A stretch of DNA of 64,000 bases from Synanceia verrucosa (lineage: Eukaryota; Chordata; Actinopteri; Perciformes; Synanceiidae): positions 28,534,392-28,598,391 of the forward strand of contig CM056552.1 of assembly GCA_029721515.1 (NCBI GenBank). Direction: 5' to 3'. Under the pieces are notes generated by a model that saw only the letters and a program-made list of their open reading frames with translations, searched no databases and was not told the DNA's origin. Numbering within the stretch: position 1 is the first letter of the stretch; every line of letters begins with the position of its first letter. A program made the translations under genes and the position numbers. Of this stretch, positions 20,601 through 31,429 are shown one piece after another.

Positions 20601-21883
20601 TGGCGCTTTTCCACTACACAGTAACGGCACGGTACACCCTGGTTTTGGTGCTTTTCCATTACAACTGAGTACATCATAGTACCTCCTCGTGCGGGCAGGG
20701 TCGTCATACCAACAGCGCAAAACTGAAAGAAAACTGGGAAGAAGAAGAACAACAACACTACTATCACACACAATGGAGGACACCGCTCTTAGGGTTTTGA
20801 CTCCAAACATTGTTATTTGAATATAGTTCGAATATTTACAAAAATAAAGATATTCGAACGGATATTAGGCAACCCTTAATATTTGAACCTGATATGGGCA
20901 TTATTTTTTGTAAATATGTTAGCTTGTAAACATTGTTTTCAATTTAGATTCCGAGGCTTTTTCACGCCTGGTGAAGTTGTGAGTCGTGACTTCATTAGGT
21001 TATTATTGGTCATCTGGGCTCCTGTAGGTGACGTTGGTGTCCTGGTTAGCGCCTATTTTGGATATCAGAACAATGGCTGCGACAATGCCTACAACAAGTA
21101 TGCCTGAGGAGTTTGAAATCTACACTCCAGACCATCTGAAAAGCAACGTGTGGCACTACTTTGGGTTCCCAAAGGAACAGGGAAAAATTATGAATAAGGA
21201 CAAAGCGATATGTAAAATACGTAGATCCAAACTCACATAGCAAACGACAACCAGCAACTTGAGAGCCAACTTGTCAACACTAGATCCCGGTAAGCTGGTA
21301 GAGAGAGAGGGATCGGGGGCGAGGCAGGCCAGAAACGACACCGTGCCATCTCTTTCACGAGGCCTCCCATAAGCCCGTCAAAACACAGCGACAGATTTGC
21401 TGACAGGGTTTGTTTGCGAAGCTATGAGGCCAATTAACGTGATATATGGGCGCAGGTTTCAAGCTTTCATCCACAAACTAGTTTGATGCCAATATAGGTC
21501 TTACTGAAGGCATTTGATGGTCAAAATATGAATAAATATTCGAATAGATAAATGAACATTGAATATGATTTTTGGCCAAAAGTCAAAGCCCTAACCACTC
21601 TGTGGCTTTTTGTCGCAGTTGCCGGTTTTAAAAATGCCAGGGTAGAGTTGTGTTTGGCTTTTACAGTCTAGTCAGACGCTTCCAACGACGACACTCGTTG
21701 GCCAATCAGTGGAAGGCAGTCGGCTGACGTTGCATTTTAGTATCGCTTGGGCTCACCTGGAACCAGGGCTGAGGAGGTATAGAAAAAGTACCTAGTACCA
21801 GATGCCAGGTACTAGTGGAAAAGCACCACAACCTTGTGGAGCCGTGCTGTACCGTACCGTACCGCGCCTGTGGAAAAGCAGCG
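20601..21883 (+). mobile_element. PIF/Harbinger-type miniature element, copy A, with nested hAT
   Basis: Begins tggcgcttttccactacac, ends ctgtggaaaagcagcg, flanked by TTA on both sides (20598-20600, 21884-21886), the TWA duplication of PIF/Harbinger elements. Sub-terminal runs of ggtac/gtaccgtacc repeats at both ends. Same family as 37980-38533 (inverted) and 48427-49780. Interrupted by 20790-21593. Confidence 0.82.
20790..21593. mobile_element. hAT-type miniature element nested in copy A
   Basis: Ends tagggttttgactccaaa and tttggccaaaagtcaaagcccta (imperfect inverses), flanked by ACCGCTCT (20782-20789) and ACCACTCT (21594-21601). The interior is rich in ttcgaatatt. No transposase. It disrupts the Harbinger-type element at a position that is continuous in copy 37980-38533. 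Confidence 0.82.
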
Positions 21884-21926
21884 TTAGTGAACCTGCAGGA
21901 AAATGATTGTACTTTGACAATGAAGC

Positions 21927-23703
21927 AAGGTTATGACAGTTTGGGATTTTTCATTATAGTTTAGTTTTATTTAGTTTTGACTTTTTTTTCTCTAAATCAT
22001 TTTTACTTTGTTTTTAGAGCGGGTTTGTTAGTTTTTGTTTTTTCTAAATTATTAGTTTTAGTTTTGTTTTTATTAGTTTTTTTCATACTTTGGGTTATTT
22101 GTCAGGTGCAGGATTCAAAAAGAATAAAATAATAAAACTCAACAAAAGATAACATTTTAAAAAATGTTGAACAACCAACCATCCACAACAACCATAAGAG
22201 TCCACAGCAGAGGAGCCTAAAGAACAAAATATGTTTAATACTGCTGCTGGAGTGAGCCTGCCTGGTACTACGATGGAGTATTAGGGCCACATTCAGAAAA
22301 CCAATTTTCACAGACTTCAAGAATAAAGTCGTAAATTTTCAAGATTAAAGTCGTAAATTTTTGAGATCAAAGTCATAATTTTTTGAGAATAAAGTTATAA
22401 TATTCCAATGTGTTGTTGTAAACTTCAGTAAAGTCAGAAAGATATTGGCAGATTCAGTCTCAGGATCAATACTTCAAATACAGTCTGATCTAAAGATACA
22501 AACAGTGCGTTTCTGTAATGTTGGTGAGGCACAACTGTAGTTTTACCAAAATTATGCGTCCCTGGTGCTCCACGCAAAACTTTGCTCCTAAGGAGCAGGG
22601 ACCGTCTACAAAGTGCAAAATTTTCACTAACTTCTACATTATAAACTGTAGCATCACCACATTCACCTCATGCTGCTAATACTACAACAGTGATTTTGAC
22701 AAAAAGTGCTTTTATGCAATTTTTATTGATTATCGTTTGATCTTTATGGAAGTAATATTCAATAACGCATACACTTTATTATTTTCAATAAACAATTGAC
22801 ACGTGTCTTACGACTTTATTGCCGGAAATAACGACTTCAACAAACTAAAGACCCATGTTAGTTATTGAAAAATAGTAACTACTATTTACTTCACTCAGAA
22901 AGTAACTCAAGTATTTTGTTGATTACTCACACTGAAAAGTAATGTGTTATTGTTAAAAGTAACTTTTTAGTTTGTCTTTTTTAAAAGAACCATCTATAAA
23001 GCTCCATTTATGCCCTTCTAGTTTCCTGCTTGGACACCGTAATAACTGTTGTTCTCATCAACACACAACATTTTTTTCTCAATCATAAAAAGCCGAAATC
23101 AGGGACATTTTCAGAGACAGCTTTAACCAGGGACGGGTCAACCAAAACAGGGACTGTCCCCTTAAATTATTTACCATATAATGGACAAATGCACCATATT
23201 GTAACATTAACAGTGTTTATTTATTTTGAAAGTCATGTGTCAGAGTATTAGTTACTGTAAAAGGTAGCAGCGTTACAGTAGCGTGTTAATTGCCCAACAC
23301 TGCTAAAGACACACATGAACTAAAGAATTCAAGCCCATTCATGAGACAGCCAGGAGTCTCTGGGAGCCAATCTGAGAAGAACATGAACAAATGCTAAACG
23401 ACTCTGAACGAGAAGCAATGGACCATGAGGTGCCATACGGTGCCACCAGCTCATGTCAAATTGCTTGAGTGAAATCAGTTTATATCATATCAATCCAAAA
23501 TTGACAAATATGAAAACAAAGGGATTTTTAACCATAATTTCGATACATTTTAGTTTCGTAAACGCAAAATACAGTTTAAGTTAGTCATCGTTATTTCTTT
23601 TAATGATAGTTTTTATTTATTTCTGTTAACAAAAATGTTTTTTTCAATTCTAGTTTTTGTCATTTTGTCATTGTTGTTTTTTCTTTAATGATAATAACCC
23701 TGC
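21927..23703. mobile_element. Composite of miniature elements with tagtttt-rich ends
   Basis: The left end (caaggttatgac...tagttttatttagttttgac) and right end (taatgataataaccctg) look like a pair of inverted ends bounding T/A-rich arms. Inside lie an AATAAAGTC-type element (from 22274) and, at about 23240-23310, a piece ending gttaattgcccaacactgc typical of another hAT-like repeat. Boundaries tentative. Confidence 0.4.
22274..22850 (+). repeat. AATAAAGTC-type miniature element, copy 1
   Basis: Starts tagggccacattcag, then ttttcacagacttcaagaat and several aagtcgtaaattttnaagat units, followed by ggcagattcagtctcagg, as in the copy starting near 36124. The right end is unclear, around 22850 (cgactttattgccgg). 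Confidence 0.6.
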
Positions 23704-24159
23704 AGTGAAGCCATACATCTTGTTTCTGTTTCCTGCCAATGGCTCACAAAGCACATTCTGTGAAACCCCATTGTTCAGTGTTTAATAGATAAGAAACACA
23801 TTATAAAACTTAGACATTATGTAGAATTCATAAATTAAAAATTTGTGAAATAATGTCTAAAAAAATCAATATTAATCATGCATCAGTTTTATGAGTTTAA
23901 TTATAGGCACATTTACTGCAAAATACATTTTTCTCAAGTCTTTTTATCATTTTATATTTCATAATCACATGATCATAGTCATTTTTCCACTACAGCAGTG
24001 GTGTTCATGCCCTCTCTCCTGTCAGCTGATCACATCAACACGTAAAGTCTCTTTAGCCACTTAGCTCCTGTTAGCCAGAGCAACAACAGTTCTAGCATTA
24101 TTCTGAATCAACAAGCTAGGCCTCTTTTTCCTGACATCTAGAGCAACTTTTGTGATCAA
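23704..24159. other. Intergenic, no recognised feature
   Basis: AT-rich, no supported ORF or repeat end. Confidence 0.4.
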
Positions 24160-24172
24160 TAATATTGATTAC

Positions 24173-24303
24173 CTGTGATGAACTGGAAACTTGTCCAGGG
24201 TGTACCCTGCCTTCCGCCCTAACACAGCTGGGATAGGCTCCAGCCCCCCTGCAACTCTATGAGGATAAGAGGTAGATAATGGATGGATGGATGGATGGAT
24301 GGG
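24173..24303 (+). mobile_element. 5'-truncated SINE, 3' end with (TGGA)n
   Basis: Contains tgatgaactgga, cttgtccagggtgtaccctg and the (tgga)n tail of the SINE family seen complete at 41904-42263 and 46526-46889. Flanked by a perfect 13-bp duplication TAATATTGATTAC (24160-24172, 24304-24316), so the truncation happened at insertion. Confidence 0.9.
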
Positions 24304-24316
24304 TAATATTGATTAC

Positions 24317-25229
24317 GTGGAGGAAAAACAAAGCACAGAGAAGCTCTGACACCAACACACCTAGAGGGAGAGTGACTTCATTCTCTGCTCAAGTAGACAC
24401 TAATCCACTATTTACATGAACAGTATCTGTTTGGCTCTATTAATGCTCTGAATTTCATATTTTTCCCCATAAATCTGCCTTTACCAAATGTCATGCCAAT
24501 CTGTTTTTGCTTCTAAAATGATACCAATATGCTGTGAAGCATACTGAATGTCAGATAGGATTTAGTACCAATAGTTAGGCAGTATTAAAGAGTTTGGATG
24601 TGCACTGGGGATGGCCTTAGATGGAATAATACAGACATGTACTAGAGGTGACTTTGGTTCAAAGTCAGCTGTGATTGGCTGATAATTCTGGATATTAAAG
24701 GGATTTTATTTCCCAGAATGCCTTTTAGCGACCTCTACACAAGGGGCATTATTGCTTCAAATTATTTTGCCAACTCGTATAAACCAGCATAGCCAAGTAT
24801 GCAAATTATCTGTTTACCTGTCTTAACCATCTTATCTGTAAATGTAAATGTAAAATATGTTCACTCGACAGTATACCAGTTCACACAGTGTTTTTCCTGA
24901 GATGAATTTTTCATATACACTTGGAATGTGGCAAACCCCAGTGTGAGAGGACCACAGCGCAGCAGCTGCAAGCTGTGCTAATAGCAGCATTAGCTCTTCA
25001 GCTAAATAGAAAGACGGGAAAAGAGACAACAAGCAAAGTCTGCTCTGCGGAGGTTTGGATGTAACAATCTGACCACAAACATTTATACTAAATGTTGTTG
25101 AGATGAAGTTGTTGCCCCGGTGACATTAAGTGACATTAGCAATTTACTCCCCCACCTTAACAGAAATCGCAGATTGGAATACCAGGAATTTACCAAAATA
25201 CAAGCTGCTCCGACAGCATCAAGAGATGC
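24317..25229. other. Intergenic, no recognised feature
   Basis: No supported ORF. Around 24960-25030 are weak tandem agc/gct-rich stretches only. Confidence 0.35.
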
Positions 25230-25610
25230 TGGTGAAATGTAGCCTGGGCCCGCTCATACTTCCTGTGATGCTGCACAAAATTTCACAACCACGTCAGTCT
25301 GGCCAAGTTACCTATCTCTTTGTTTTCAGATTCCCCCAGGAATGGGGACCAATGAAAATCTCGCATTTCCAATGGCTTGTTTGAGGCGTGTTTAAGGCAC
25401 TGACGCACTAGGTCAAGCAGTTTTCGTTGCTATGCAAACGTCAGAGCAAAGAGTGCTCTGATTGGTTGAAGCTTTGTCCAGTAGCACACAGAGGCATTTG
25501 ATAGACGCAGGTTAAGCCCACCCTCTCAAGACTCTGTTTACAAGGCAGCTTGGCCAGACTACACTCACACAGCTTTGTAGTCGCAATAGCCAGGCTAGGT
25601 GGAATGGTGA
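25230..25610 (+). repeat. Dispersed repeat, related to 9285-9450 and 28240-28320
   Basis: Starts agcctgggcccgctcatact and ends agctttgtagtcgcaatagccaggct. Its first half matches 9285-9450 in reverse complement; its last part matches 28246-28275 (agcctggctatcgcgactac) in inverse orientation. Probably a miniature DNA element with both ends near agcctgg. Confidence 0.5.
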
Positions 25611-26246
25611 AACCAAAGTGGATCCAGGAGTCAGGTTTTGTTCTAGGGTTCGCCTAGGATGAGACCACAAATACTGTAACCTTCTCTGTGGCCAAAGACT
25701 CAGTCCTACTACTTCCAGTCAGACACGATGGCTTCAGTTTGATGATCGGAGAGCAAAACTTTTAGCACCACATAAAACTCATGAGCACCACCTCCTGGCA
25801 AACCTTATCACTGTGGGCCAAAGCCAGTCAGTATAATATACTGTATGTGGTGACACTAAAATCTTTTTTCCTGTAGTCTTTCCTGACAATAGAAATGAGT
25901 TCCTTTAATTATTTATCTTTTAATCTGGAAGCTATATGAAATATTCACTTCTATGTCCAGTCATAAAAAAAAAAAAAAAAAAAAATGGAAAAAGTCAGTG
26001 ATGTAAGTTTTTTATCAGTCATGACAGATGTCAATGGACTAAAGACCAGCTCGTCTGCTGCTGTTTTTTTATGCATTGAACAACTTTCCCCAGAGCTGCT
26101 GCTTCTTTTCCTCTCATCTGTTTCTCCCTCTCTTTTCATGCCTCTTATTCTCTGTTTACATATTTGGCTTTTTTTTTTTACATTCAGTCCACAATAATCA
26201 GTGATATGATCAGTCTGCTGCGTTTGATTTCCATGCTGATTATAAC

Positions 26247-26300
26247 TGTGTCACTATTTCAACACTAATCCACAGAAGTGATGAAATAGTGACACAGTTT
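26247..26300. repeat. Short perfect hairpin
   Basis: actgtgtcactatttca and tgaaatagtgacacagt are exact inverse complements separated by about 20 bp. Non-coding surroundings; a poly(A) run lies at 25967-25985. Confidence 0.8.
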
Positions 26301-26922
26301 GCTGCCATTACTGGACAACACAGGGTTTACCTGCTGTGTAATGTCAGCACCAACCATAATTATAATTTTATTTTGTGAATATGCTTTTGAAAATGATTTG
26401 CTTTTAACTTCTGTGTCTGTATCTTTTGAATGTTCTGCATCTTTGATTTTGTTTTGTTTTAAAAACTTTTTTTTTCAAATTAAAGAAAAACACTTTCATA
26501 CTGCAGGGAGTTATTATGCTTAATATTTATGCTTATCAGTTATGCATAACACCATAACACCAAAAAAATAGAGGGTGCCGTTACACTGAGTGACCAGAAA
26601 ATAGAAACCACACATTTAAATGAAGCTGAAAGTGAGCACCTCCTCCACAGGGTCCACTTCAGCTATAGTATGTAAAGGGAGACCTGTGACAGTCATAGTG
26701 ATCATTGAGTGTTGGGGAAACGTGTAAGCCAGTACAGCAATAGAAGTAAAGCAATAATATGATCATGTCCTTTTGAATTCTGGTAATTCATCAGTGACTT
26801 TCTAAATTTAAATTTAATTGGAGCTGTGTTTATTTGTTTTCTTCACACAGGAAAGCTCACAGCAGACATACAGAGTGCAGATGGATGTATTCCCATTACT
26901 TTCATTTCATCAGAGAAAAGGA

Positions 26923-27680
26923 CAGTCAGCAGAGCATCCAGCAAATATTCACAGTGCTTCACTTTCTCCTTATTTTGTCATGATACAGCCTTATTCCAAA
27001 ATGGAATAAATTCACACTCCATTATGACAACTTGAAAGCAGATTTATTAAAAATAAAAACCTAATAAGTCACATATGTATTCACAGCCTTTGCTCAGTAC
27101 TTTGTTGATGCACCTTTGGCAGCTATTTCAGCCTCCGGTCTTTTTGAACATGATGCCTCCAGCTTGGCTCAGCTCTCCAGCTCCATCAGGTTGGCTGGGA
27201 AGTGATGGTGCTCAGTCATTTTCAGATGTCTCCAGATGTTCAGTCTGGGCTCTGGCTGGTCCACTCAAGGACCTTCACAGAGTTGTATGTTTCAGTAATT
27301 TCCCAAGTTGGGATCAATAAAGTAATTCTATTCTATTCTATTCTATTTGATATCTTGGGTGTGTGCTGAGGGTCGTTGTCCTGCTGAAAGACGCTCCAGT
27401 CTGAGGTCCAGAGTTCTGAAGCAGCTTTTCATCCAGGATGTCTCTGGACATTGCTGCATTCATCTTTCCCTCTATCCTGACTAGTCTCCAGTTCCTCACA
27501 GCATGATGCTGCCTCCACCATGCTTCACTGTAGGGATGGTGTTGTCCTGGTGATGAGAGCTGCCGTTTTCCTCCAAACATGATGCCTGGCATTCACACCA
27601 AAGAGCTCAATCTTTGTCTGATCAGAAGACAGGATTTAGTTCCTCATGGTCTGAGAGTCCTTCTGGTGTATTTCCCCTCA
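26923..27680 (-). pseudogene. Relict Tc1-like element (transposase on minus strand)
   Basis: The minus strand reads TVKHGGGSIM (about 27540-27510), QQDNDPQHTPKI with the second catalytic Asp (about 27390-27353) and, beyond an insertion, a degenerate WTSQSPD (about 27270-27245), the hallmarks of the Tc1 DDE domain. Many stops and gaps. The terminal type gagcatccag, acagccttattccaaaatgg at 26933-27004 also occurs at 30023-30090. Confidence 0.75.
27283..27352 (+). mobile_element. LINE/SINE 3'-tail insertion within the Tc1 relict
   Basis: Contains gtaatttcccaagttggg, atcaataaagt and (attct)n, the usual 3' terminus of several fish retroposons. It splits the relict transposase between its second Asp and the SPD motif. 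Confidence 0.6.
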
Positions 27681-27802
27681 GCAAAAAAGTAGGTTATTCA
27701 AGTGTACTGCGAATGTAGTTATTTTATACTCAAACTGAAGTATACGTTTTAAATGCCATATTTTATATAAAAATATAATTAAATATAATGAATATAAATA
27801 TG

Positions 27803-28140
27803 TGAAGGTACCGGGTTTGATTCCCGGCCCGGGGCCTTTCTGTGTGGAGTTTACATGTTCTCCTCATGTCTGTGTGGGTTCTCTCTGGTACTCTGGCTTC
27901 CTCCCACCATCCAAAAACATGCATGGGGATTAGGTTAATTGATTAATTTAAATTGACCGTAGGTGTGAATGTGAGTGTGAGTGGTTGTCTGTCTCTATGT
28001 GTCCTGTGATGAACTGGAGACTTGTCCAGGGTGTACCCTGCCTTTCACCCTAAGACAGCTGGGATATACTCCAGCCCCCCCCCCCCACACCCCCACCGCG
28101 ACCCTATGAGGATAAGAGGTAGAAAATGGATGGATGGAGG
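27803..28140 (+). mobile_element. SINE copy, 5'-truncated inside box B
   Basis: Begins gaaggtaccgggtttgattc (box B), runs through catgcatggggattaggtta and tgatgaactggagacttgtc, and ends (tgga)n. Lacks the box A head. A C homopolymer at 28075-28086. Confidence 0.85.
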
Positions 28141-28793
28141 GATAATGATGGGACAAAAAGTGATGAGAAGCTGCAGTACCCATCCTACTCTGAGCTGTGT
28201 ATGGAATAACAGGTTTGACATTCTTCTTGTGGTGGTGAAGACACTTAGCCTGGCTATCGCGACTACAAAGCTCTAAGAGCTCTGGAAACTTTGTGCAGCG
28301 TCACAGGAAGTATAGGCGGTCTAGAAGACACTATGGACTGGAGTGAAAACATGTGGACCACTGGAAGTGATTACCTGTGAAGGTAAGGAACGGTTTGATG
28401 AACATTCCTAATTTGTTCTTTTGTTTTCGTATGTTTAACAGCATGAACACGTTTACACTGTAAATAGAAGTGAATTCTCCTTCTATATGTCATCATATGT
28501 GCTTGTGAATGTTTTTTTTCTATAGAGGACACCACAGCTATATTTATGCCATTTGTCCCATAATAGTCCTGTATTGTACTACGATAATATTGTTTTCCTT
28601 TATAAAATAATATTGTCCTTATTTGGACCAGCATACATGTATTATAGTAACCCATTTTCTTGTATTGGTTTAGCCATCTCAAATGCTTTTGAGTGCCAAA
28701 GACATATATGTACAAACACCTGAGTGCCGTAATGTATGTATACGTCTTTCCTTTTTTTTGGCAGCAGACAGTGGTGGATATCAGCTCTGAGAT
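28141..28793. other. Intergenic with repeat fragment
   Basis: About 28170-28330 matches the family at 25230-25610 (agcctggctatcgcgactac). The remainder is AT-rich without a supported ORF. Confidence 0.4.
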
Positions 28794-29083
28794 TAAGCTC
28801 TTATGAGCTATTTTTTTTTTATCATTATATTTGTCCTATTTGTCCGGTGATGGTCACACACACACGCACCAAATATTAATAGCTTTTGATGCAAGACTAA
28901 AATATGCATACTCTCATAAAAGGTTAACACTTTTTGTGGTGTTTAACAATGAGAACAATGCAGACAAAAGTAAAAACAAACAAAAAAAATATTTGTCCTA
29001 ACAAATGTACTTTAGTGGTAGCAGGCATTAAAATTAAATTACAGAAAACAAGGGTCGTCTAATATTGTTTTCCATGACTGTAT
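28794..29083 (+). mobile_element. Degenerate right end of the Tc1 family found intact at 39673-41280
   Basis: Shares ctcttatgagctattttt, acaaatgtactttagt, ggcattaaaattaa and acaagggtcgtctaat with the right end of the intact copy, ending ccatgactgta. An extra stretch interrupts it at about 28840-28975. No transposase remains. Confidence 0.75.
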
Positions 29084-29690
29084 GTATACACATACATACT
29101 GCATACACACACATGCACACACTGTAACACACCATTTATTTATTATTATTATTTATGAAACATGCACATTCCTGCACTTTCCTTCTGAGCCACTAGAGAG
29201 AAGCAGAGCCAAACACACGTCAGGTTTGAGCTCAGTGTCAGAGGAGCAGCTGAGTGTCATGTCAGGAATTTTGAGAAGAGTCTTCAAAGCAAAAACAGCT
29301 GAATATATGGAGCGGGTGTTTTTTCTCTTTACCTGAAGCTTTGCCTATGTCTCTTTTTGATTTCCACAGTAAATATCCTATTCTTAATATTAAAGCTGAC
29401 ATCATACATAGAAATCCCAGAATGTTTTCATGTGAACTGACAGTTCTCATGTTTGTAAAAGACAGAGGGTGTCGTAGCCTGTACAGATTATAAAGCCCTC
29501 TGAGGCGAATTCATAACTTGTGATATTGGGTTATAAAAAATAAAATTGACTTGACTCATGTACAGATGGGGTGAGTCGTGTTGGCGGCTTTGCCAGGCCT
29601 CATTTGAGTGTCTTGCAGTTCAGGCGCAGGCATCATGTAACGGCAGCTTCAGAGCAGTGTCCACTTTCACTGGTGTGTCCACCTGACCAC

Positions 29691-29878
29691 TAGTGATGGA
29701 CAATGAAAGTTCATGAAGCACCTGTGGTATTTTTTGACTCCTCTAGATGGTGCTAGATTGGTTTAAATATGTAATGGAAATTATTGGCAATTAGAGCCTT
29801 TTTCTTTAAACCAAGAGCGCCATCTAGAGGAGTCAAAAAATAATAAGTGCTTCATAAAGCTTCATTTGTCCATCACTA
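29691..29878. mobile_element. 188-bp hAT-type MITE with perfect target duplication
   Basis: About 60-bp inverted repeats starting tagtgatggacaatgaaag and ending tttgtccatcacta, each including gactcctctagatgg or its complement. Flanked by a perfect 8-bp duplication CTGACCAC (29683-29690, 29879-29886). Confidence 0.93.
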
Positions 29879-30002
29879 CTGACCACCCTTATTTGAACTT
29901 TTATCTCAAACTTCTTTTACAGAACCAATCACCGAATGAATTCTTCTTTATCTGAGCTGCAGAGTGGTACCAAACCTGACTGACCCCTGACCCCTCAAGG
30001 TC

Positions 30003-30105
30003 AAGTCATTTTATCTGTAAACAGAGCATCCAGAAAATATTTTTTCCACATTTTGTTATGTTACAGCCTTATTTCAAAATGTATTTCCCCTCAAAACTTC
30101 AACAA
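30003..30105 (+). repeat. Tc1-like terminal fragment
   Basis: agagcatccagaaaatattt, ccacattttgttatgttaca and gccttatttcaaaatg match the terminus type at 26933-27004. Only one end is present. Confidence 0.55.
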
Positions 30106-30107
30106 CA

Positions 30108-30298
30108 CTAGGGTCACAGTGAGAATTTTATTTTCACAGACTTCGAGAATAATGCCATTATTTACAAGAAAAAAAGTCATAAATTTACGATGAGGAGTTG
30201 TTTTTAACAAAACAAAAAAAACCCCTCTACAACAACATGTTAGAAAATTATGACTTTATATATTCTCTCCATTTATTCTCAGAAATAATGACTTCATT
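30108..30298 (+). mobile_element. AATAAAGTC-type miniature element abutting the connexin stop
   Basis: Starts tagggtcacagtgagaattt, ttttcacagacttcgagaat, like the copies at 22274 and 36124, and continues with cctctacaacaacatgttag and tattctcagaaataatgact, which match 36538-36590. The right inverted end is missing: the element stops inside its internal array exactly where the connexin coding sequence ends. Confidence 0.72.
30272..30277 (-). promoter_or_regulatory. Candidate poly(A) signal from the inserted repeat
   Basis: AATAAA on the minus strand, 16 nt beyond the connexin stop codon, within the repeat unit gagaataaa. It would give an unusually short 3' UTR. Confidence 0.5.
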
Positions 30299-31001
30299 CT
30301 GATAAACTGCTCCTCCTTCTCTTCTCCTTCATCTTTGAGATAATCAGGTGGAACATTTCTATGATGTTGAGCATCACAGAGATGATGGCCATGGCCAACA
30401 TGAAGACAATGAAGATGCTTTTCTCTGTGGGCCGGCTTATGAAGCAGTCTACCGGTCCAGGACAGGGGTAGTCAGGGAAGGAAATCTTCCTGGGCATCAG
30501 TATGAAGCCATAGAGGTAGTACTGGCCCACGATGAAAGCCACTTCCAGCAGGATCTTAAACAGCAGCTGCATCATGTAGCTGACCAGCAGCACACCCTTG
30601 AGCTGCACTTTGCCATGTTCATCTGAATACTTCGGAGCCTTAGTCATCCCTCTTTTCCCAAGCTTCAGCTGCAGCCTTCTCCTCAGCTTGTTTTCTCTCC
30701 GGATCACCAGCAGGACGTGACCCAGATACACGAGTGTTGGAGTGGATACGCTGAGGATCTGGAGGACCCAGAAGCGTGTGTGGGACATGGGGAAGGATCG
30801 GTTGTAGCAGGCGTTCCTGCAGCCGGGGCTTCTGGTGTTACAGTTCATGTTGGCTTGTTCATCTCCCCATATGTCGTCTACACCAGCAGCAAGGATGAAG
30901 ATCCTGAAGATGAACAGAACGCTCATCCAGACCTTCCCCACCACAGTGGAGTGGGACTGCACCTTGTCCAACAAATGAGACACGATGGACCAATCCCCCA
31001 T
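30294..31001 (-). CDS. Connexin (gap junction protein), Cx32.2-like, 235 residues, C-terminally short
   Basis: Connexins form hexameric hemichannels that dock across the gap between cells. The start is MGDW at 30999-31001; a longer open frame upstream is intron (acceptor ttgcttgcag, exon start 31010). Four membrane spans: about 21-41, 77-99, 137-166 and 196-217. Extracellular loop 1 has the canonical C54-X6-C61-X3-C65 and loop 2 ends VDCFISRPTEK. Loop 2 has only C180 and C186; the expected first cysteine (position 175) is Phe (codon 30477-30479). The cytoplasmic tail after span 4 is about 18 residues, ending SSLSE. The stop and a close AATAAA lie in repeat sequence. It resembles fish Cx32.2-type connexins and the paralogue at 38792. 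Whether it still makes junctional channels is doubtful. Confidence 0.9.
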   Translation of the reverse strand: MGDWSIVSHLLDKVQSHSTVVGKVWMSVLFIFRIFILAAGVDDIWGDEQANMNCNTRSPGCRNACYNRSFPMSHTRFWVLQILSVSTPTLVYLGHVLLVIRRENKLRRRLQLKLGKRGMTKAPKYSDEHGKVQLKGVLLVSYMMQLLFKILLEVAFIVGQYYLYGFILMPRKISFPDYPCPGPVDCFISRPTEKSIFIVFMLAMAIISVMLNIIEMFHLIISKMKEKRRRSSLSE

Positions 31002-31207
31002 GATCAAGACCTGCAAGCAATAGTACAAAACAAGGACACACAGGACAATTCAAAGTGGACATTGAGACAAGACATGGCAGGATTACAGTCCAACATATGA
31101 ACAGGAGGTTATGTGACCTGAGCTTTAAAGTAACAGGGATGCTGTTCTGTCAAGAAAGATGAGCAAAATGATTTTGGACAAGATGAAAGGCTAAATAAAT
31201 GTAGAGA

Positions 31208-31260
31208 ACTTACCATGGCAGGAAAGTCTTTTAGTTATTGCTGGACTGAAAGTAAGGATT
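31208..31260 (-). promoter_or_regulatory. Candidate 5' exon end and donor of the minus-strand connexin
   Basis: The minus strand reads cctgccatg|gtaagtt, with exon end at 31214. Joined to the acceptor before 31010 (intron 203 bp) it would add an in-frame upstream start: ATG GTC TTG ATC then the canonical ATG. Connexin genes usually have a non-coding first exon; no transcript evidence is available here. Confidence 0.45.
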
Positions 31261-31429
31261 TTGGAACATACATCTGTCATTTAGACTATAAAATGTGCTT
31301 TTTCTAGTCTTACAAATTAGTGTAGAAAGAAAAAATAGAGACCACAAAAGGCACAATAGCACACATTTTAAGACTGGAAAGATGGATTACGATTTATAGG
31401 GGGGATTAATGTGAGCTTGGCTTTATCAC

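Noticed and set aside
28371..28715. 114-codon minus-strand open frame
   Set aside because: Lies in AT-rich repeat-flanked DNA and shows no domain.
30348..31100. Open frames on the plus strand over the connexin
   Set aside because: They are antisense shadows of the minus-strand connexin coding sequence.
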